Assembly (NCBI GenBank): GCA_905178155.1
Contig: CAJINV010000009.1
Span: forward strand, 2,581,373-2,645,372
Source: Amoebophrya sp. A120
Taxonomy: Eukaryota > Sar > Dinophyceae > Syndiniales > Amoebophryaceae
Length of the DNA stretch: 64,000 bases
Direction: 5' to 3'
Below the pieces are notes generated by a model, which did not search any database, had not been told where the DNA came from, and saw nothing but the letters and a program-made list of their open reading frames with translations. The position numbers and the translations under genes are program-made. Below are positions 11,096 through 24,200 of the stretch, piece by piece (position 1 is the stretch's first letter; the number at the start of each line of letters is the position of its first letter).

Positions 11096-12194
11096 TCATG
11101 ATCCCCTCCATTATCAAATGCAAATATGTCTGGGTCTGAAAGAACAGAGATTTTTGTCATGCTGTTTTTGCATGACGCAGAAGGTCTGGCATGGACGCCC
11201 TAGCATGATCACAGGTCTCGAGACGGTTCCGCGATGCCTAATCCGCATGACAAGTCTCCCATTTTGGTTACAGGAAGTGGGCGTCTTTTTCTGCGGCCTA
11301 TGCATGAGAGATTTGTGTGTGTTATGAAATGCGCATTACAAGTTCGAATCCTTCCAGACCTAGACAGATTTGCATTTGATATCCATAGGCTCACCACTCC
11401 ATCGCAACCGCCTTGATCTACCTTTATCCACAGAAAAAAACCCATCCACATCCATTTTTTCTTTTTGCATGACAAACACAAGGAAGGATTTTATGTAGGT
11501 TTTGCATGGCAAATTGGATGCGGATGGGTGTTTTTTCCTGGATAGCCTTATGGCATATCACACGGAAAAGGACAACAAGGAGTACACCAATACGACCAAA
11601 AGCAAAAATATCATCTGCTGAATTGGCGCAGTTTTTTATAAATATCAATTGCTCTTTTCCTCATTTCTTTTTCTTGAGCTTCATCAGGCTCTGGCTCAGC
11701 ATTACAAAACTGCGCGGTACTTTGACGACTATGATCTTCCCTTTTCGGAATTACGAATCTCCCTTCTGCATGGCATGTGTTCGTGCAGTCCGCTCTTATT
11801 GCGGAGCAGCATCACAATGTTTTTTGTGCCACAGAATTTCGAACAATTCATTTTCTTTCTTGCAAGGGTGTACTACTTACCTACTTGTTTTCCCTACGGT
11901 ACCTTCGCACTTAAGCTTGTCGTTAAAGCATTCGTGCCAGTATCCATGAGGCAGGGTGCGCTTGCATGTGACGGCCGCCTTCTTCGTCCCCTCTTCCAGG
12001 AAGGCACTGGGATCGTCCGGCTGGACGAGAACATCATTTTCGCTTTCTTTATCTGCTTCCAGCGAAGCATGCGTAGATTTTTCACTCGCAGGCTGGGTAG
12101 TTGTCGCCCCCGCGTTCATCACGTTTTCCGCAAGTAAAATCAGGCTGGCGGGGGACGAGCCAGCAGCGACTTGCGTCAGCACGAGCTTCCTCAT
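11096..12194 (-). CDS. Small Cys-containing protein with C-terminal hydrophobic segment
   Basis: Starts MRKLVLTQVAAGSSPASLIL, followed by an acidic linker and a Cys-bearing segment (CKRTLPHGYWHECFNDKLKC). Exon 1 (12194 to about 11890) ends near a canonical donor GTAAGTAG. The last exons (about 11616-11545, 11424-11382, 11111-11096) read DDIFAFGRIGVLLVVLFRVICHK then VDQGGCDGVVSLWRGS and a TGA stop, giving a likely membrane segment. Two introners interrupt the end. The splice path between about 11890 and 11616 is uncertain; an intermediate frame (CNAEPEPDEAQEKEM) may be an exon. Family unknown. It shares start context with the gene at 15922. Confidence 0.42.
11112..11381. mobile_element. Family B introner
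   Basis: 270 bp; perfect flanking repeat TCCAT; splits ...SLW|RGS. Confidence 0.92.
11425..11544. mobile_element. Family I introner
   Basis: 120 bp, the shortest element here; ends TATCCACAGAAAAAAACCC and GGGTGTTTTTTCCTGGATA; flanks ACCTT/GCCTT (4 of 5). Confidence 0.88.
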
Positions 12195-14960
12195 TCTTTT
12201 TCTTTGCGGTTTTCGTTGCTGCCGAAGGAGGAACGTTGTGGGGAAGAACTACCCACGTCCGACATTTTTACAAGAAACTACTTATACTTTCTTACAGCAC
12301 TGCTTCACAAGAAGCTCTCTCACAGTAAGAAAACTCGCACAAATCTCTCGGTGTGAAAATTGTGCCAAGGCGTACAAATAGTGCAAGTACTTCCGACGAC
12401 GTACTAGCGAATGCTCTTGTCTCTCTCTACTTCTGCCCTGCAGTGTCTCTGGAGAAAGTGCCCCGGATTCTTACGAATCTTGTAGAGAAGGAAGAAGCTG
12501 CACTCTGATGAATGAAGAGTTTGAGCTTCCGATGAATTCGAGTGACAATGCTTTTTGTCTTTTACACACGACCCGGCAAGCTTGTTTGCGACGGAGCTTT
12601 CCGAGGACCTGAAGCTGCACCTCCCCCCACATCAAGGGCCGCTGCTGCTGGCCAGACGAGGTCGCCCGGCGTCGGCGTGTACTTTGTGTTTTTGATTTTT
12701 TTGCTCCAAAAATTCCAACAAAAGTATAGTAGTCGTGTTGTGGTAGCGGTCTGAGAATTCGTTCGTAAGCATCGTAACTAGAGTAGAAGTTTTTTTGATG
12801 TAGTAAGCCATTTCCTCCACAGCCGTCCTGATTCCTGTAGCAGCTGCCGCTATGCGTATGGTACATGAGCGTCTACCCCAAATTGAACGCTACATAAAGA
12901 TAAAACTGAAATCAGCCCTGTGGTGCAAGCACTGGAATTTAGAAGATGACGGAGGTGGCACAACTACAACAACAAAATCATACTATAAGCACAGTCAGTT
13001 TTCTGCAATTTTGCTTCATCACTCCACCGCCTGTGGAGGTTGATGTGACCAACTACGCAAGTACCAGTCTTTTTCTCTTACTCTTACTCTTGTGCCACCT
13101 GCTCCACTCGGAGTAATATTAAGCTAAAACTGTCACGACACACACACACAACTGTATGTGTATGCAGCGACAAGATAAACACCTGCTCGTAAGCTGACAA
13201 CAAAAGTGTTTCAAAACTGCGCACGGGATGCTGCTGTTGGCAACTTCAGAAAGCAAAACACTAAAAAAGGTGTGCGTAGTTGTATATTAGCGTCGCCTCG
13301 CCTCTAGTTGTGTCACTTACTTATCTTCACACACGCACTCTATTATATTTGTTGAAATTTTAACGGGGTAGGCTGGAGCGGTTTTTTGTGAAATAAAACT
13401 GTATTTTTTAGCAGTTGTAGGGGCAGGGGGTGAAGCTAGGGGTTGTGGTCAAGATGAAAATCTATGAGGATTCAAGTCCATCAGGATGAATAATAAAGTC
13501 CATGATCGGGATGAAAATCTTCCACCAGGACAAAAATCCATGAGGATGAAAATCGAAATCCAGCAGGATAAAACAAATACGTCAGGACCACGACCGTTGG
13601 TCGTGTGGAAAATGAAAATGAACAAGACGGAGCCTAAGTGTTGTTTATGTTTTTCTTGTCGTGTGGCCTCCAGCAACAGAAAAAGAAGTAGCAGTCGTCT
13701 CATCCTCATGCTCGTCACTTTGTAAAAATTGCAAGGAAAATTCTTACACTGATGACCGCTTTTGCGGCAGCTTGATGTAAGAACTTGTTCTATCAGGGAA
13801 TGGAGTGAAAGGCTATGACATAATGATCATGGTAAGTGAATTACTATCCTAGTCGAAAAGCGACTTGCTCTTGTTCCACCAAGCGACCTCCAGAAGAAAC
13901 TACATAAGTACCGAGAAGGTACCTACTAGAATCATCCAGCACACTTATACTCAAGTCGAGACGCCGGCGCAGTCGCAGATCGAGGTCCAGATGGTGAAAA
14001 TAAACGCCTCACGCTAGCCGTACCTGAAGAAGCTGCCCTTAGCTCTACATGATATCCCTTCTAAAACAACCTCACAGCTGCCAACAGATGGAGGCCTGCG
14101 ACTTTAATACTCCTCTTGCTTGAAGATGTCTAGCTTCGTCGAGTCAGGGGATACCCGAGCGGTGCTGACAAGTAGTTAGAACAAACTACCACAACAGCTC
14201 CACCTGCGACTACATTACTGACGTTCTTGAGAAGTGCGAAGGTGAATATGAATTCAATAGGCGGGCTACGCAGTAGTGCCTGGGTAGAGTTAGAAAATGG
14301 CTGCTGCTGTTGGTGTTTGTAAGTATTTTTTTGTGTTTTTCGAATATCTATTTTTTTGCGTTTTTGTTTTTGTAACATGTATTTTTCTGCGGAAATAACT
14401 ACCTCAGCAGCTCCGCCTACGCTACAATTCCAGTTGCAAAAAAAAATCAAAACAGGGAAATTTATAATTGGAATGGGTTTAATAAATTAACAAAATTGAA
14501 GTGGATCTTCTGGACTTCTCCTCGTCCACCTTAATGCTGCTGAGCGATGCTGCCGGAAGATCCTGACAGCTGTACATCAAAGTTTGTTTGTAGTTTGTTG
14601 AGGATGTAGTAATATTTCTATTTGGATAATTGTTATGCGTGTTGTGTAAAACCTCAAACGAATGAGGATCAGCTTGCTTCAAAAACGAGTCATGTTTCAC
14701 AGAGTGGTGGAGGTAGATTTTGTTATCTGGCTGGACGGAACTTACAGGTGTAACAAGAAAGGTGAAGGAAAGAAACAAAATTTTCGAAATGATGAAGGCA
14801 CAATCTCTGCCTCTCGACAAAGAACAAGAAGTGTAACATCGACTGCAATTATATTCGTACACATATGCTTTGCGTCCTGTGGACAGCTGGTCTCTCACAG
14901 TGAGAGCCTTCTGCCAACAGGTGAGAGCACTTTTTCCGTAGTTATACTTGCATACTAGGA
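12195..14960. other. Introner-free, mostly non-coding stretch
   Basis: AT-rich with no introner ends. A minus frame at 12866-12471 (about 130 codons; YERILRPLPQHDYYTFVGIF near its middle) and a plus frame at 13486-13725 are open but lack start context or family features. I call neither. Control regions of the small genes on both sides probably lie here. Confidence 0.4.
13452..13570. repeat. Degenerate short tandem repeat
   Basis: Six or so imperfect copies of a 16-22-bp unit close to TCCATGAGGATGAAAA, spaced by small indels. Period is irregular; not coding as far as I can see. Confidence 0.6.
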
Positions 14961-15344
14961 TTAACGCGCAACCCCATTTTGACTGTTCATGTAGGGAATC
15001 ATAGCGGCGGCGGCGTTGGTTGTGGGAGCAGATGTGGCCTCCGCCTCCCACTCGCAGCAACCTTCCGTGTTGAAATTTTCGTTGCAATCCACTTCCCCGA
15101 AGTCACCGCACTGGACTTCGTTACACGGCTTTGGTAAATATTCCAAAAAACTTCCGCCAGCCGCGGACTGCAAGAAGGAAGAGGAAGGCGAAGGGGTCGA
15201 GTGAGCCTTTTTCGGCGAAGGGGTCGAGGGAGCCTTTTTCGAATAAGTGTCGTCTATGGAAGGAAAAGCGCCAACTGTTGCATTCACTGTATCTACATGA
15301 AGTGCTAGTAGCAAGCACGGGCGCCCGGCCATCCCCGCATGCAT
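14961..15344 (-). CDS. Candidate small secreted Cys-rich protein
   Basis: First ATG in frame at 15344. The protein opens MHAGMAGRPCLLLALHVD, a plausible short signal segment, followed by a 9-residue tandem duplication (KKAPSTPSP / KKAHSTPSP) and a Cys-rich patch (CNEVQCGDFGEVDC then CCEWEAE), then an Ala-rich tail. Seven cysteines cluster in about 40 residues, as in many secreted parasite proteins. No introner. The 3' end may be spliced rather than ending at 14961. Function unknown. Confidence 0.42.
   Translation of the reverse strand: MHAGMAGRPCLLLALHVDTVNATVGAFPSIDDTYSKKAPSTPSPKKAHSTPSPSSSFLQSAAGGSFLEYLPKPCNEVQCGDFGEVDCNENFNTEGCCEWEAEATSAPTTNAAAAMIPYMNSQNGVAR
15188..15241. repeat. 27-bp tandem duplication in the small Cys-rich gene
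   Basis: Two copies of a 27-bp unit (GGGTCGAGTGAGCC versus GGGTCGAGGGAGCC at the core) encode the duplicated 9-residue KKAxSTPSP block. Near identity indicates a recent event. Confidence 0.8.
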
Positions 15345-15921
15345 GGCGCGCCATTTTATCGCCAAAATATTATGAATGTCTAGCACGACGCCCCGGACGT
15401 GCTAAAAGTTCACAGAACGCGCCAGGCTGGGATCACGAGACCGACACCGAATTCAGTGTTTGATATTGGTCGTCGCGGTATGATTTTCGTTGCATACATA
15501 CAACTACGCACTATACATTAGCACACGACGGACACGGGCAATGTCTGTGCTATTGGTTTAATTAGTAATTGACTTTCGAGGCCTTCGGCTGCATAGACCA
15601 ACTGACTCTAGTTGTTCAGCTGGTTCAATTGGAGCCGATTACTTGAGATGAAACGAAAAACAGGTATGGAGATTTCACAGTCGACATTTCGCATTCGGAA
15701 CTTCAGATCTGGAAGCTCGAATCTCAAATCTCGAGTGACTCGAGTCCTCGACTATATTGTGCCGGCAGCTTCTTGCTCAGAAAGTCAAAGCTGCAAAACA
15801 TTCGCGAAAGTCTATCTAAATTCAAACTCATCGTCGCGCCGGGCGTGCTTGTAATAACTACGGTCGCCGACCGTGCTTGCTACCGCTTTGGTATTCATTG
15901 TACGAATGAAACAGCTGCATA

Positions 15922-16140
15922 CTACTTTCCATGCATATTTTCTGACCGTTGGCACGTGCGCGTGTCGGGGCAGAAATTCAAGTTTTCGACGAAGGCAGTC
16001 GGCCCCGCGTTTTCACTTCCTTCCCACGCGTGCGTAGAACCAGTCGCAGCAGACTTCTTCGCCTTCTTCATCTTCGCGGCGGACGCGCCTCCCGCGGAAA
16101 GGGTGGCGGCCGAGCCGGTGACTTTCACGAACTTCCGCAT
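15922..16140 (-). CDS. Candidate small protein, paralogue-like to 11096-12194
   Basis: Opens MRKFVKVTGSAATLSAGGAS, then a Lys-rich run and NFCPDTRTCQRSENMHGK before a stop or donor (AAA|GTAGTATG). Its start and about 30 bp upstream (AAGCAAAAAGAATGCGGAAG) closely match those of the gene at 12194 (AAAGAAAAAGAATGAGGAAG). A longer plus-strand frame covers the same bases, but the conserved start context favours minus. Product unknown; probably continues through a canonical intron. Confidence 0.4.
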   Translation of the reverse strand: MRKFVKVTGSAATLSAGGASAAKMKKAKKSAATGSTHAWEGSENAGPTAFVENLNFCPDTRTCQRSENMHGK

Positions 16141-18275
16141 TCTTTTTGCTTGTGGTTGTAGGTGGGGTTCTTGCAAAAGGAGGTTTATCTACAACTTCCG
16201 ACGGAGTCGAAAGTCTTACTTTTGCACGAGGCCTTGCCTTTGTTTTACTCCAATTCAGGACGAGCAGATGATGCTCTTTGTCCTTACGACGGTAGTTGTG
16301 GGAGAAAAAAAACTGTGCTCGTCTGGAGAAATTCAAACTCGCGAAGTTGTGTTGGAATGGCAATGCTTTTCCTCTTTGCTCAATGAAAACTTGGCACGTT
16401 GATGTTAATCCGTTTCTTATTCTTTTGCTTTTGCACGAAGATGATCATGCACTTCTACAACGATGAAGACTGGCGCGACATTGAACGAAAAGGGTCCTAC
16501 GACTTGGACGACGCTCGGATACTACACGACGAACGATGCGTTTAGTGTTGTTCTAGCGTAAGTAAGTTGTACCACGACGCGATCACGTTTACGATACGAC
16601 CCACATCAAACGATAACGATACTTATTAACGAATGCGAATCAATGTAGTTTTCAGCTTGATGTTGATCAGATAATTTGCTGGGCATTAATATACACACGC
16701 ACGATGATGTTGAACGATGGTGCCAACTTTGACTCTACTTTCTGCTGAACGATGAGGAACAGCCCTACTTTTTCTCGGGCCATCTCTCCACCACGCACAG
16801 TCCTCACGAAGTACCCTGACGGTTAATATCTTGTTCAAACAGGACGAGAACACAGTAGAAACTACCGCGGACCACTTTATTCCATGCAAATACATTTACA
16901 TGGAAAACAAGCAAGCTTCTAGGGCTTGGCACTAGACACCAGAAATGAAACACAATGTCAGATTCATTTTTTCAAAAAAGCAAGAGTTGTTCGTCTTCGT
17001 CATCTCGGTAGGTGCAACTTATAAGTTTTTGCCATGTGATATATTGATATTTGATTTCAGATTTCTTCGAAAAAAATGAAAGCTAGCCCTAGCTGTTGAC
17101 CACATCATCGCACAGTCCAAGAGCCCGGCGCGAGGACGAGAAGATAATTCTTAGAGAAAACGTTGCCGGTCGGGATGAGTCGTCGGCATGCAGCGAGCTG
17201 TCGATAGATTTTTTTTTTTGTAAACTATAACGAGCAGGAGGAGCTGGAGGAGCAACCCCTGCTCCTGGCTCCTGAAACTGTCGTGAAAGTAGAAATGCAA
17301 CAAATTCAAAGATACTGAAAAAGTGTGATGTCCAAATGAGCCCGAGGATACTCTGCTGCACCAGCACATCTTCCGCAGTTCACTTCCGTATGATCTGCTT
17401 TCTATGCATCTGACAAGGACTACAAATAGCATATATTTTGTCTTGTAAGAAAGTAATTGAGAAAGAATATTTTCATTTTAAACATAGCTGACATGTGTCC
17501 CTGATCATCGGGAACGTAGATGCTACATCATTTTCTTCCCTGCTTCTGCAAGGTGTCCACCAGAAAATCGATTCATTTGAAACACGGCATCAAATGTGAT
17601 CCTGCATAACAAACAATTCTGTGCTAGTACCTTTTTACCTAGTCAAAACATCTATTTTCCTCTCGATGATTTCCCAATTTTATGTTGAAATTCGTTTTGA
17701 AGCATTGTCATTTAAATGTGAGATCGTGTTAGCTGATAACAAGGGTATAAAAGTAGAAAACGAAAAGAAAAGCTAAATAGAAATCCATCCGAAATTCAAG
17801 CACGAAACTTGGTTGCGATGTAAAATTTGATAAAATTATAGAAAAATTATAGAAACAATTCAGAAACAGTGGAGAACTAACTTAAGTAAACATGTTGTAT
17901 TTATGCCGCCACCCTTTCGCTTTTGTCTCCTTCAGTATAACTGTTCAACATGGTTGCGCCCTGTATTAAAATAAGAGGAGTGGATACAGACACTGTATTC
18001 CCGAACAGAAACATTTCGTATAAAAAATCAGATCGAAAATAAGAGATCGTGTAGCATATTTGTAGGAAGTAACAGAAGCCAGCACTAGCTGGTTGCCTCT
18101 GAAACTCGGGGTGCAAAGACACAGAAAAAATTGTCATGGAAACGACCTAAAGCTAAAGCGGTGATTTATTTTCTCTCATGCAATGCTAACATAAACGACA
18201 AAGCAAGTTGTTGTAAATGTGTTGCATCGTTTTACGCGAGCATGTCACCAGTGCGCTACTAAAAGGATACTGTCA
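16141..18275. other. AT-rich stretch without supported genes
   Basis: No introner ends and no frame that I can defend. Short minus frames at 16895-16686 and 18137-17901 are unremarkable. Contains the 3' flank of the long Gln-rich gene. Confidence 0.45.
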
Positions 18276-21200
18276 TTAATTTTTTTCTTCGCGTAGGGGT
18301 CGCAAAGTAGGAGATTTGGAACAAGCTTTTACGAACACACTACATGATCGCACACTCCCCATCTTTGCCTCCCGGCGGCATCTTTCCGTATCCGTTCTTA
18401 CCGCGAAATATGAGAGTACACAAATCCCCACCCGCAATCGTGACGCATGGGGAGCAAGAGAAGCGCCCGCACAGAAGCACGACCTCTTGCATGACAAGAA
18501 ATGAGCACAGGACCACTCTGGTCCTACAAATTTGGGCATTGCTGGAACCTGTCATACAAACACCATCGAGAAGAGGGAGCCAGAGAGAAAAAGAGACTGA
18601 GCTTGGTGTGGTGCATGACAAAGGAAGTAGGGGGAGGGTAAGGTGTGTGTTCTCATAGTGAACTGTCGACCGTTGCTCGTCGGATTAGAGGTGGATACCC
18701 GCTTCACTCCGACTGGGCTTCCGCCAGCAGTAGCACCATCACCTTCAGCGCCGCACTCCCGCGGACTCGCGGTATGAAATGCAAAAGCATCGTACTAGTG
18801 TACATTCCATTACAAGAAATTGGCTTTAGCATTATAATGCGGATTTGCCTTCAAAAAAAAATTTGTAAATGCATAAACGCAATCAGCACGAGTACGATAC
18901 TTGTGCACAGGATACGCGATCGGGCTGGGCAAATCGGCGGGGACCGGTAACTATCCATTGCAAAAGCATCGTATCTATTTGGGAGGAAGAATCGCGGGAC
19001 ACAAAAAAATTTGAATTTCAACTGTGTGCTCGCTTCTTTAGGCGAGCGAGTGACTGTTGTACGTGCTAATTGAGTTCCTGAGAGTAAGTGGCAGGCAAGC
19101 TGTGTTTCAACAATTTGCCACCAGAACTTGACTAAAAAAAACACCCGCTTTGATGTCGAACAGCCAAGACTGGGGAGTTGCCTCAGAAAAATCGCACCGG
19201 GATGCTCTTAGTCCTTGGCTTCAGGCGGGACTAGCACTACCTCCTCATCCGTGCTAGCCCTACCAACCTCCGCGCAGCCACGAGGTCCAAAACAAGCCGC
19301 CTCTGCTTGCCCTTCCTCGTGTCCAACAGGATCCTCAATGCTGGCAGGTCCTAAGAGAGCCTCCTCTGCTCTCCCTTCCCGTCAACATCACCGTAGCCGA
19401 GGCTTAAGCGATGGCACGCAAACGCCACCAGGAGACACTGGAAAACACGAAGTTACACCCAGCATCGCCCAGTTGCCTTGCCCCTAAACCCTTCCTAACC
19501 CTATTAACCCTTTCTTATTGCTCATCCTTGCGGATTTGTCGCAGAGCTTTCTTTATTTTATTTTGCGATCTTTATTTTTTTTTTTTCCGATTCAAACAAA
19601 TTTGCCTTCAGGGGACCATGGTAATGCCGGTGGGTGTGGATCTGGTACAGCTGTTCTCGCCTTGTGAAAGATGGGGATCTGGTTCGTGATCTTGTATAGA
19701 ATTTTGTTACCGCAGATGAACATCGTCTGCCTTCATCCGCCACTGCAACTAACTGGCGCTCTAGCTGTATCAGCTGTCGTTTCGCACGGATCCAGCTTGC
19801 AACTGGGTCTTGTTCTTCGGACAGAAGTGTAGCGCAGGGTAACTGGTATCCAGATCTTTGACACGGTAGGAGAAGAAGTTAGCACAGATCTTCAGACGGT
19901 AGTGTGGAGCAGAAAAAAAAAAAAAACTATTACTCTGATCTTCAGCACGGAACCGTGAGAATATCGACCGAGGAAGCTACAACCCCCCTCCACCTTATCC
20001 ACCTACTTCTTCCGCGCCTTGCGTGTCCAGTTTCCTTCTCTTTACCGCCTCCTTCGCATCTCGCAGCCACTGTTCTGGAATAGTAGCAGCTTCCTCCTCC
20101 CGTGTGGGTTTGTCGCTTATCGCACTGTAGGGCCACCCGTGACCCAAATCTATTTTCTCCTCTGGCTTCTGGATGGCGTCCATCAGCCTATTTCAAGATA
20201 GTCCAAAAATTTGAATTTCAAGATAGAAAAAATGAAACTACTAAAGCTCGCACACACGCAGGTTCTGGGTTAGGTCAAAAAAAGATGCCGAATCTGTCAT
20301 GTCAGTGTACAATTCGACGTACCAATACGATACTTGTCTATTTGCAGTGGATAGCAACTTCGCGGCGGCCGGACTCAGACCCGCGACGGAGCTGCAGGCC
20401 ACGATATGGATGTGTCAGGATCGAAATCGACAAAATTGAAAAATTTGTGATGCATAAAATGCAGGGCACTGGAGGCCTGTATTGGGGAGCAGGCAAATGA
20501 GGCCGATTGCAAGCCTGTTTAGGGGAATGCAATGCCAATGCGCTGCCAGAGTAGCATGACAGGAGCAGTCTTCTTGTTTGCCCAAACAGCGCGATAGACT
20601 GGATTTGGGTGCTCCCGAAATTTGTCATGCGCCACTTGGAAACTGAGGCCCGAACTGACATCGATTTTGTGCATCAAAAATTTTTCGACTTTGTCAATTT
20701 CGATTCTGACACTTCCATACACGACGGGAGAATCGTCGGACTGGACCGGGAGGACTGAAATTATGTGCAAATATGTCTCGGTCTGAAATTGAAAAGTTGA
20801 AACTTGTTGTAATGCTAGCGCTACATTCCAGGGAACTCTGTAAGTATTGCCAAACAGACTGCGCTACCGAAGATAGTTCTGTAAATGATTGGGAAACGCG
20901 GCCGCTTCATCTTGCTACATCAATGCTATACCGTCTTCTCCCACAAGAGCGCAGAAGCCACCCCCTATCCTGAACAAAAAGAACGTCGCCAGCACCCCAG
21001 GGTTGTCAAGATGGGACTTTGGCAACACAAATCAACAAGTTTTGTAACTGCTACTGGTACTGTTACGCATTACAAGTTTGGGGTGGTCGGAGTCGTGCGC
21101 ATTTGCATGACAACTTCTGGGTCGTGGGGGCCACGCTTTTACACAGGATACCTCCGCTCGCCGAATCATGCCCGTTCTCAAACAGGACGTTGCATATGGC

Positions 21201-24200
21201 ACTCTCAAACGTTACACTCTGAGCTGTTACATGATTTGTCATGCGAATTTACCACCAAGATCGCCACGGTTAAGCTGCTTGGCATGACAAATCTCGGAAG
21301 GGCTGAACAGCATTTAAATCTACTTTTTACACCAAATCTGTAATGCAAAAGGCGCAATCTTCCGCGTTTCACTTTTGCCATTCTGATTCTTGCATCACAA
21401 ACCCATGCAACAGCTGAGAATGGAACAGTTGAGAGCGCCATATTGCACTTGGCTGGCTTGTATGCACTGCAAATACGTCGTCTGGGTCTGGAACAAGAAT
21501 GAAAGGTTTCGCATGGTGCATACCTTGCGAGCTCTAGCATCCCATTTTTTTTGAAAAAGAAGGGTCCGCAAAAATATTGATTATGCCTATAATCCGGCAT
21601 AGATCCACGAGCGCTTCCTTCGTAATATGTCCAAAAGTGGGTAGGGTGCCTTTTTGTGGTGCTGTTAAGAGCAATACAGATTCAGATTTTGGCGAGGACA
21701 CTCAGACGTCGCATGACATTAAACTCGGACTCTTATCTTCCAGACCCAATCCTCATATTCGCGGTTGATAGCTCGCCGACCATCGGTGAGTCTGGGTTTT
21801 TATCCTGTGCAGAAGTATCGTACTCGTAGTAATCGCAATCATTGCATTACAAATCTACATCCCAAGGCGAATCAGCATGACAAATTCCGTTTCTCATGCT
21901 TAGCTAATTTGTAATGCGATTCATACTAGTACGATACTTTTGCAATGCATAATTTTCCACTGGGTTTTCCAACAGCCAGAGTTTCTATGCCAGTGCACAA
22001 CTCGAACTTCACCCCGTCCGCAACGTTTGCGATGCAAACTTACAAGAATCCGCCGAGCCAGCATTGCCTTGCAGTTTAATAGAACTCCTGACTTCGACTT
22101 GCATCACATGCTCCACCAGCACTTCCAACCATACTAGATTCCGTGTCTTGATGATTTGTCATGCATACCCTGCTACATTTCTCATTCTTTTGTGATAAGT
22201 AGTTTCTGATGCTGTTCCTGCTTGTCCTGCTATACAAACTTCGAGGGAGCAGGGAGTAGTTGCTCTCGTGCGCTCTCATAGTTTCCAGGTTCCGTCAGCC
22301 AACTGACGCTGCGTCATGTCGGAGGGAAACTGTTTCACCTAGCGGTAGTGAGTGATGTCGTGTAGTATGTTTTGTCATTACAACGTAATACAACGTGTTA
22401 CAACGTAAAACCCGCATGCGCATGACAGGTGTCTGTGTCTCGGTCTCCTTGTCTTGACGTTGCATGACAAACGAAACCATTTTACCAATTTCCACAACGG
22501 CACCCGGCCGATCTCCTTCCAGGCAGATTTCACATCGTGGTCTTTGCACACACGATCCAAGACCGCCTCCTCTAACTCGTACTTGCAAAAGTAGTTCAAA
22601 ATCGCCTTCTTCAGACTCTGCATGCACTCTTCCTTCGGCCGCGGCGGCTGCTTCGGGAGCTGCAGCGATTCGTTCTTTGTCCTGTGCAAAAGCGCATCGC
22701 ACGAGCACGTGGAATTTTTTTTTGGGGGCCAGGTATGCTCGCGCATGACAGTAGATCTACTCCTGCTTTGCCTTCTTCCTTCGTCTTCAATATGGCTACA
22801 TCTACATCAACGACAAAATTTATTATTTCCCCTTGGAAAAAATTGATGTTGGCCATGCAATTGCAAGAATTCCTACCAGGACTGCGATAGTGCTTTTGCA
22901 ATGCATAATCTTACCCGGCGTCGCAGACAGACTCATGTTCATGGAAGAATTGTTCAGAGCTTCGGAGGTGGAGGTACGCGACAAATTGCTGCTGTTGTAA
23001 AACGGAATCTGCGGGGACTCACCTTTTTTATTTTTGTTATAATTCGATCATAGTCTTCGATTCTCCTTCATCAGATCATGCTGAAATTACTTCGCGATCG
23101 CGCTACAACTTCTAGGGTATCAAAATTCTATACCGGTCAAGTTCACAATCCGCTGTTGGTTCATGGTCGTCAGATCCGGCGACCCAAACGGCGCCCGGTT
23201 ATGGAAGTGGCAGGATTGAAATCGTCAAGGTTGAAATAATGATTTGTCATGCAAAGAATGCAGCCGACAAAGTGCCTGTCTTGCAGAGTAGGCAAGTGAC
23301 GCAGATTGTAAGCCTGTTGAGGCGGGGTAGCAACTGAGCTGCTAAAATAGCATGACAGGAGCAGTCTTCTTTGCCGAAACAGCATGACAAACTGGATTTC
23401 GGCTCTACCCAAATTTGTCATGCGCCACCTGGAAACTGGGTTACAACTGGCATCCATTTTATGCATGACAAAGCAGTTCAACTTTGTCGATTTCAAACGA
23501 CCTGACGCTTCCATACCGGTGCGACCGTCCGTACGGGTGGGCCGTGTATCCTGAGTAAAAACGTACCCACGCCAGAGTTGTAATGCAGATTTGCAAAGAC
23601 AGGAAGACTTGTAATGCGCATCCCCATGAGAGCCATTTTCAGTCGTGTTTTGGAATTTGTGATGCTGTGAACAGGATGAGCAGATGAATCTGTGACGCAG
23701 CTGCACTTGCTAACCTGCACTACACTGCATAAGTGCAACTTGTCATGCGTGACTCACAAAACTCCTAGGCTTGTGTTGCAAAATCCCCATCCTGACTCTG
23801 GTGTGGGTACGTTTTTACTCAGGATACCGTGTCCAGGGTGGTCACACCGGGATCGGTGAAGGTACGCTGCAGGAGTGTTTTCGTCTTCTTGTTGTGCATT
23901 GTGATCTGCTGGCAGCTCTTACCGATGGATTCCTCGAACAAGTTGTTGCCGTGCAGAAAGGATCCGCTCGCGTTGGGATTGGAGGGTCCTCCAGCAACGT
24001 AGGTTCCGGTGTTCAAGTTTCCGCTCGACGCTTTTAGCAGATTGTTCTTCTCGGCGTGGTTAAAACTGGAATACACTGAGTTGTTGCTCACGCCAGCCCC
24101 ATATGCGATTGCAAAACCAAAAGTATCGCGATTGCAGTCCTGCATATACAAATCTTGATTTTCTTATTTTTCGTAAACGTAAAGGAGCATTACAAAAAAT

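Noticed and set aside
11545-11640. Protein-kinase-like reading of DDIFAFGRIGVLLVV
   Set aside because: No other kinase subdomain nearby and the frame ends soon after. It looks more like a membrane segment.
15773-16402. 209-codon plus-strand frame
   Set aside because: No domain or start context. The minus strand carries a frame with a start region matching the gene at 12194.
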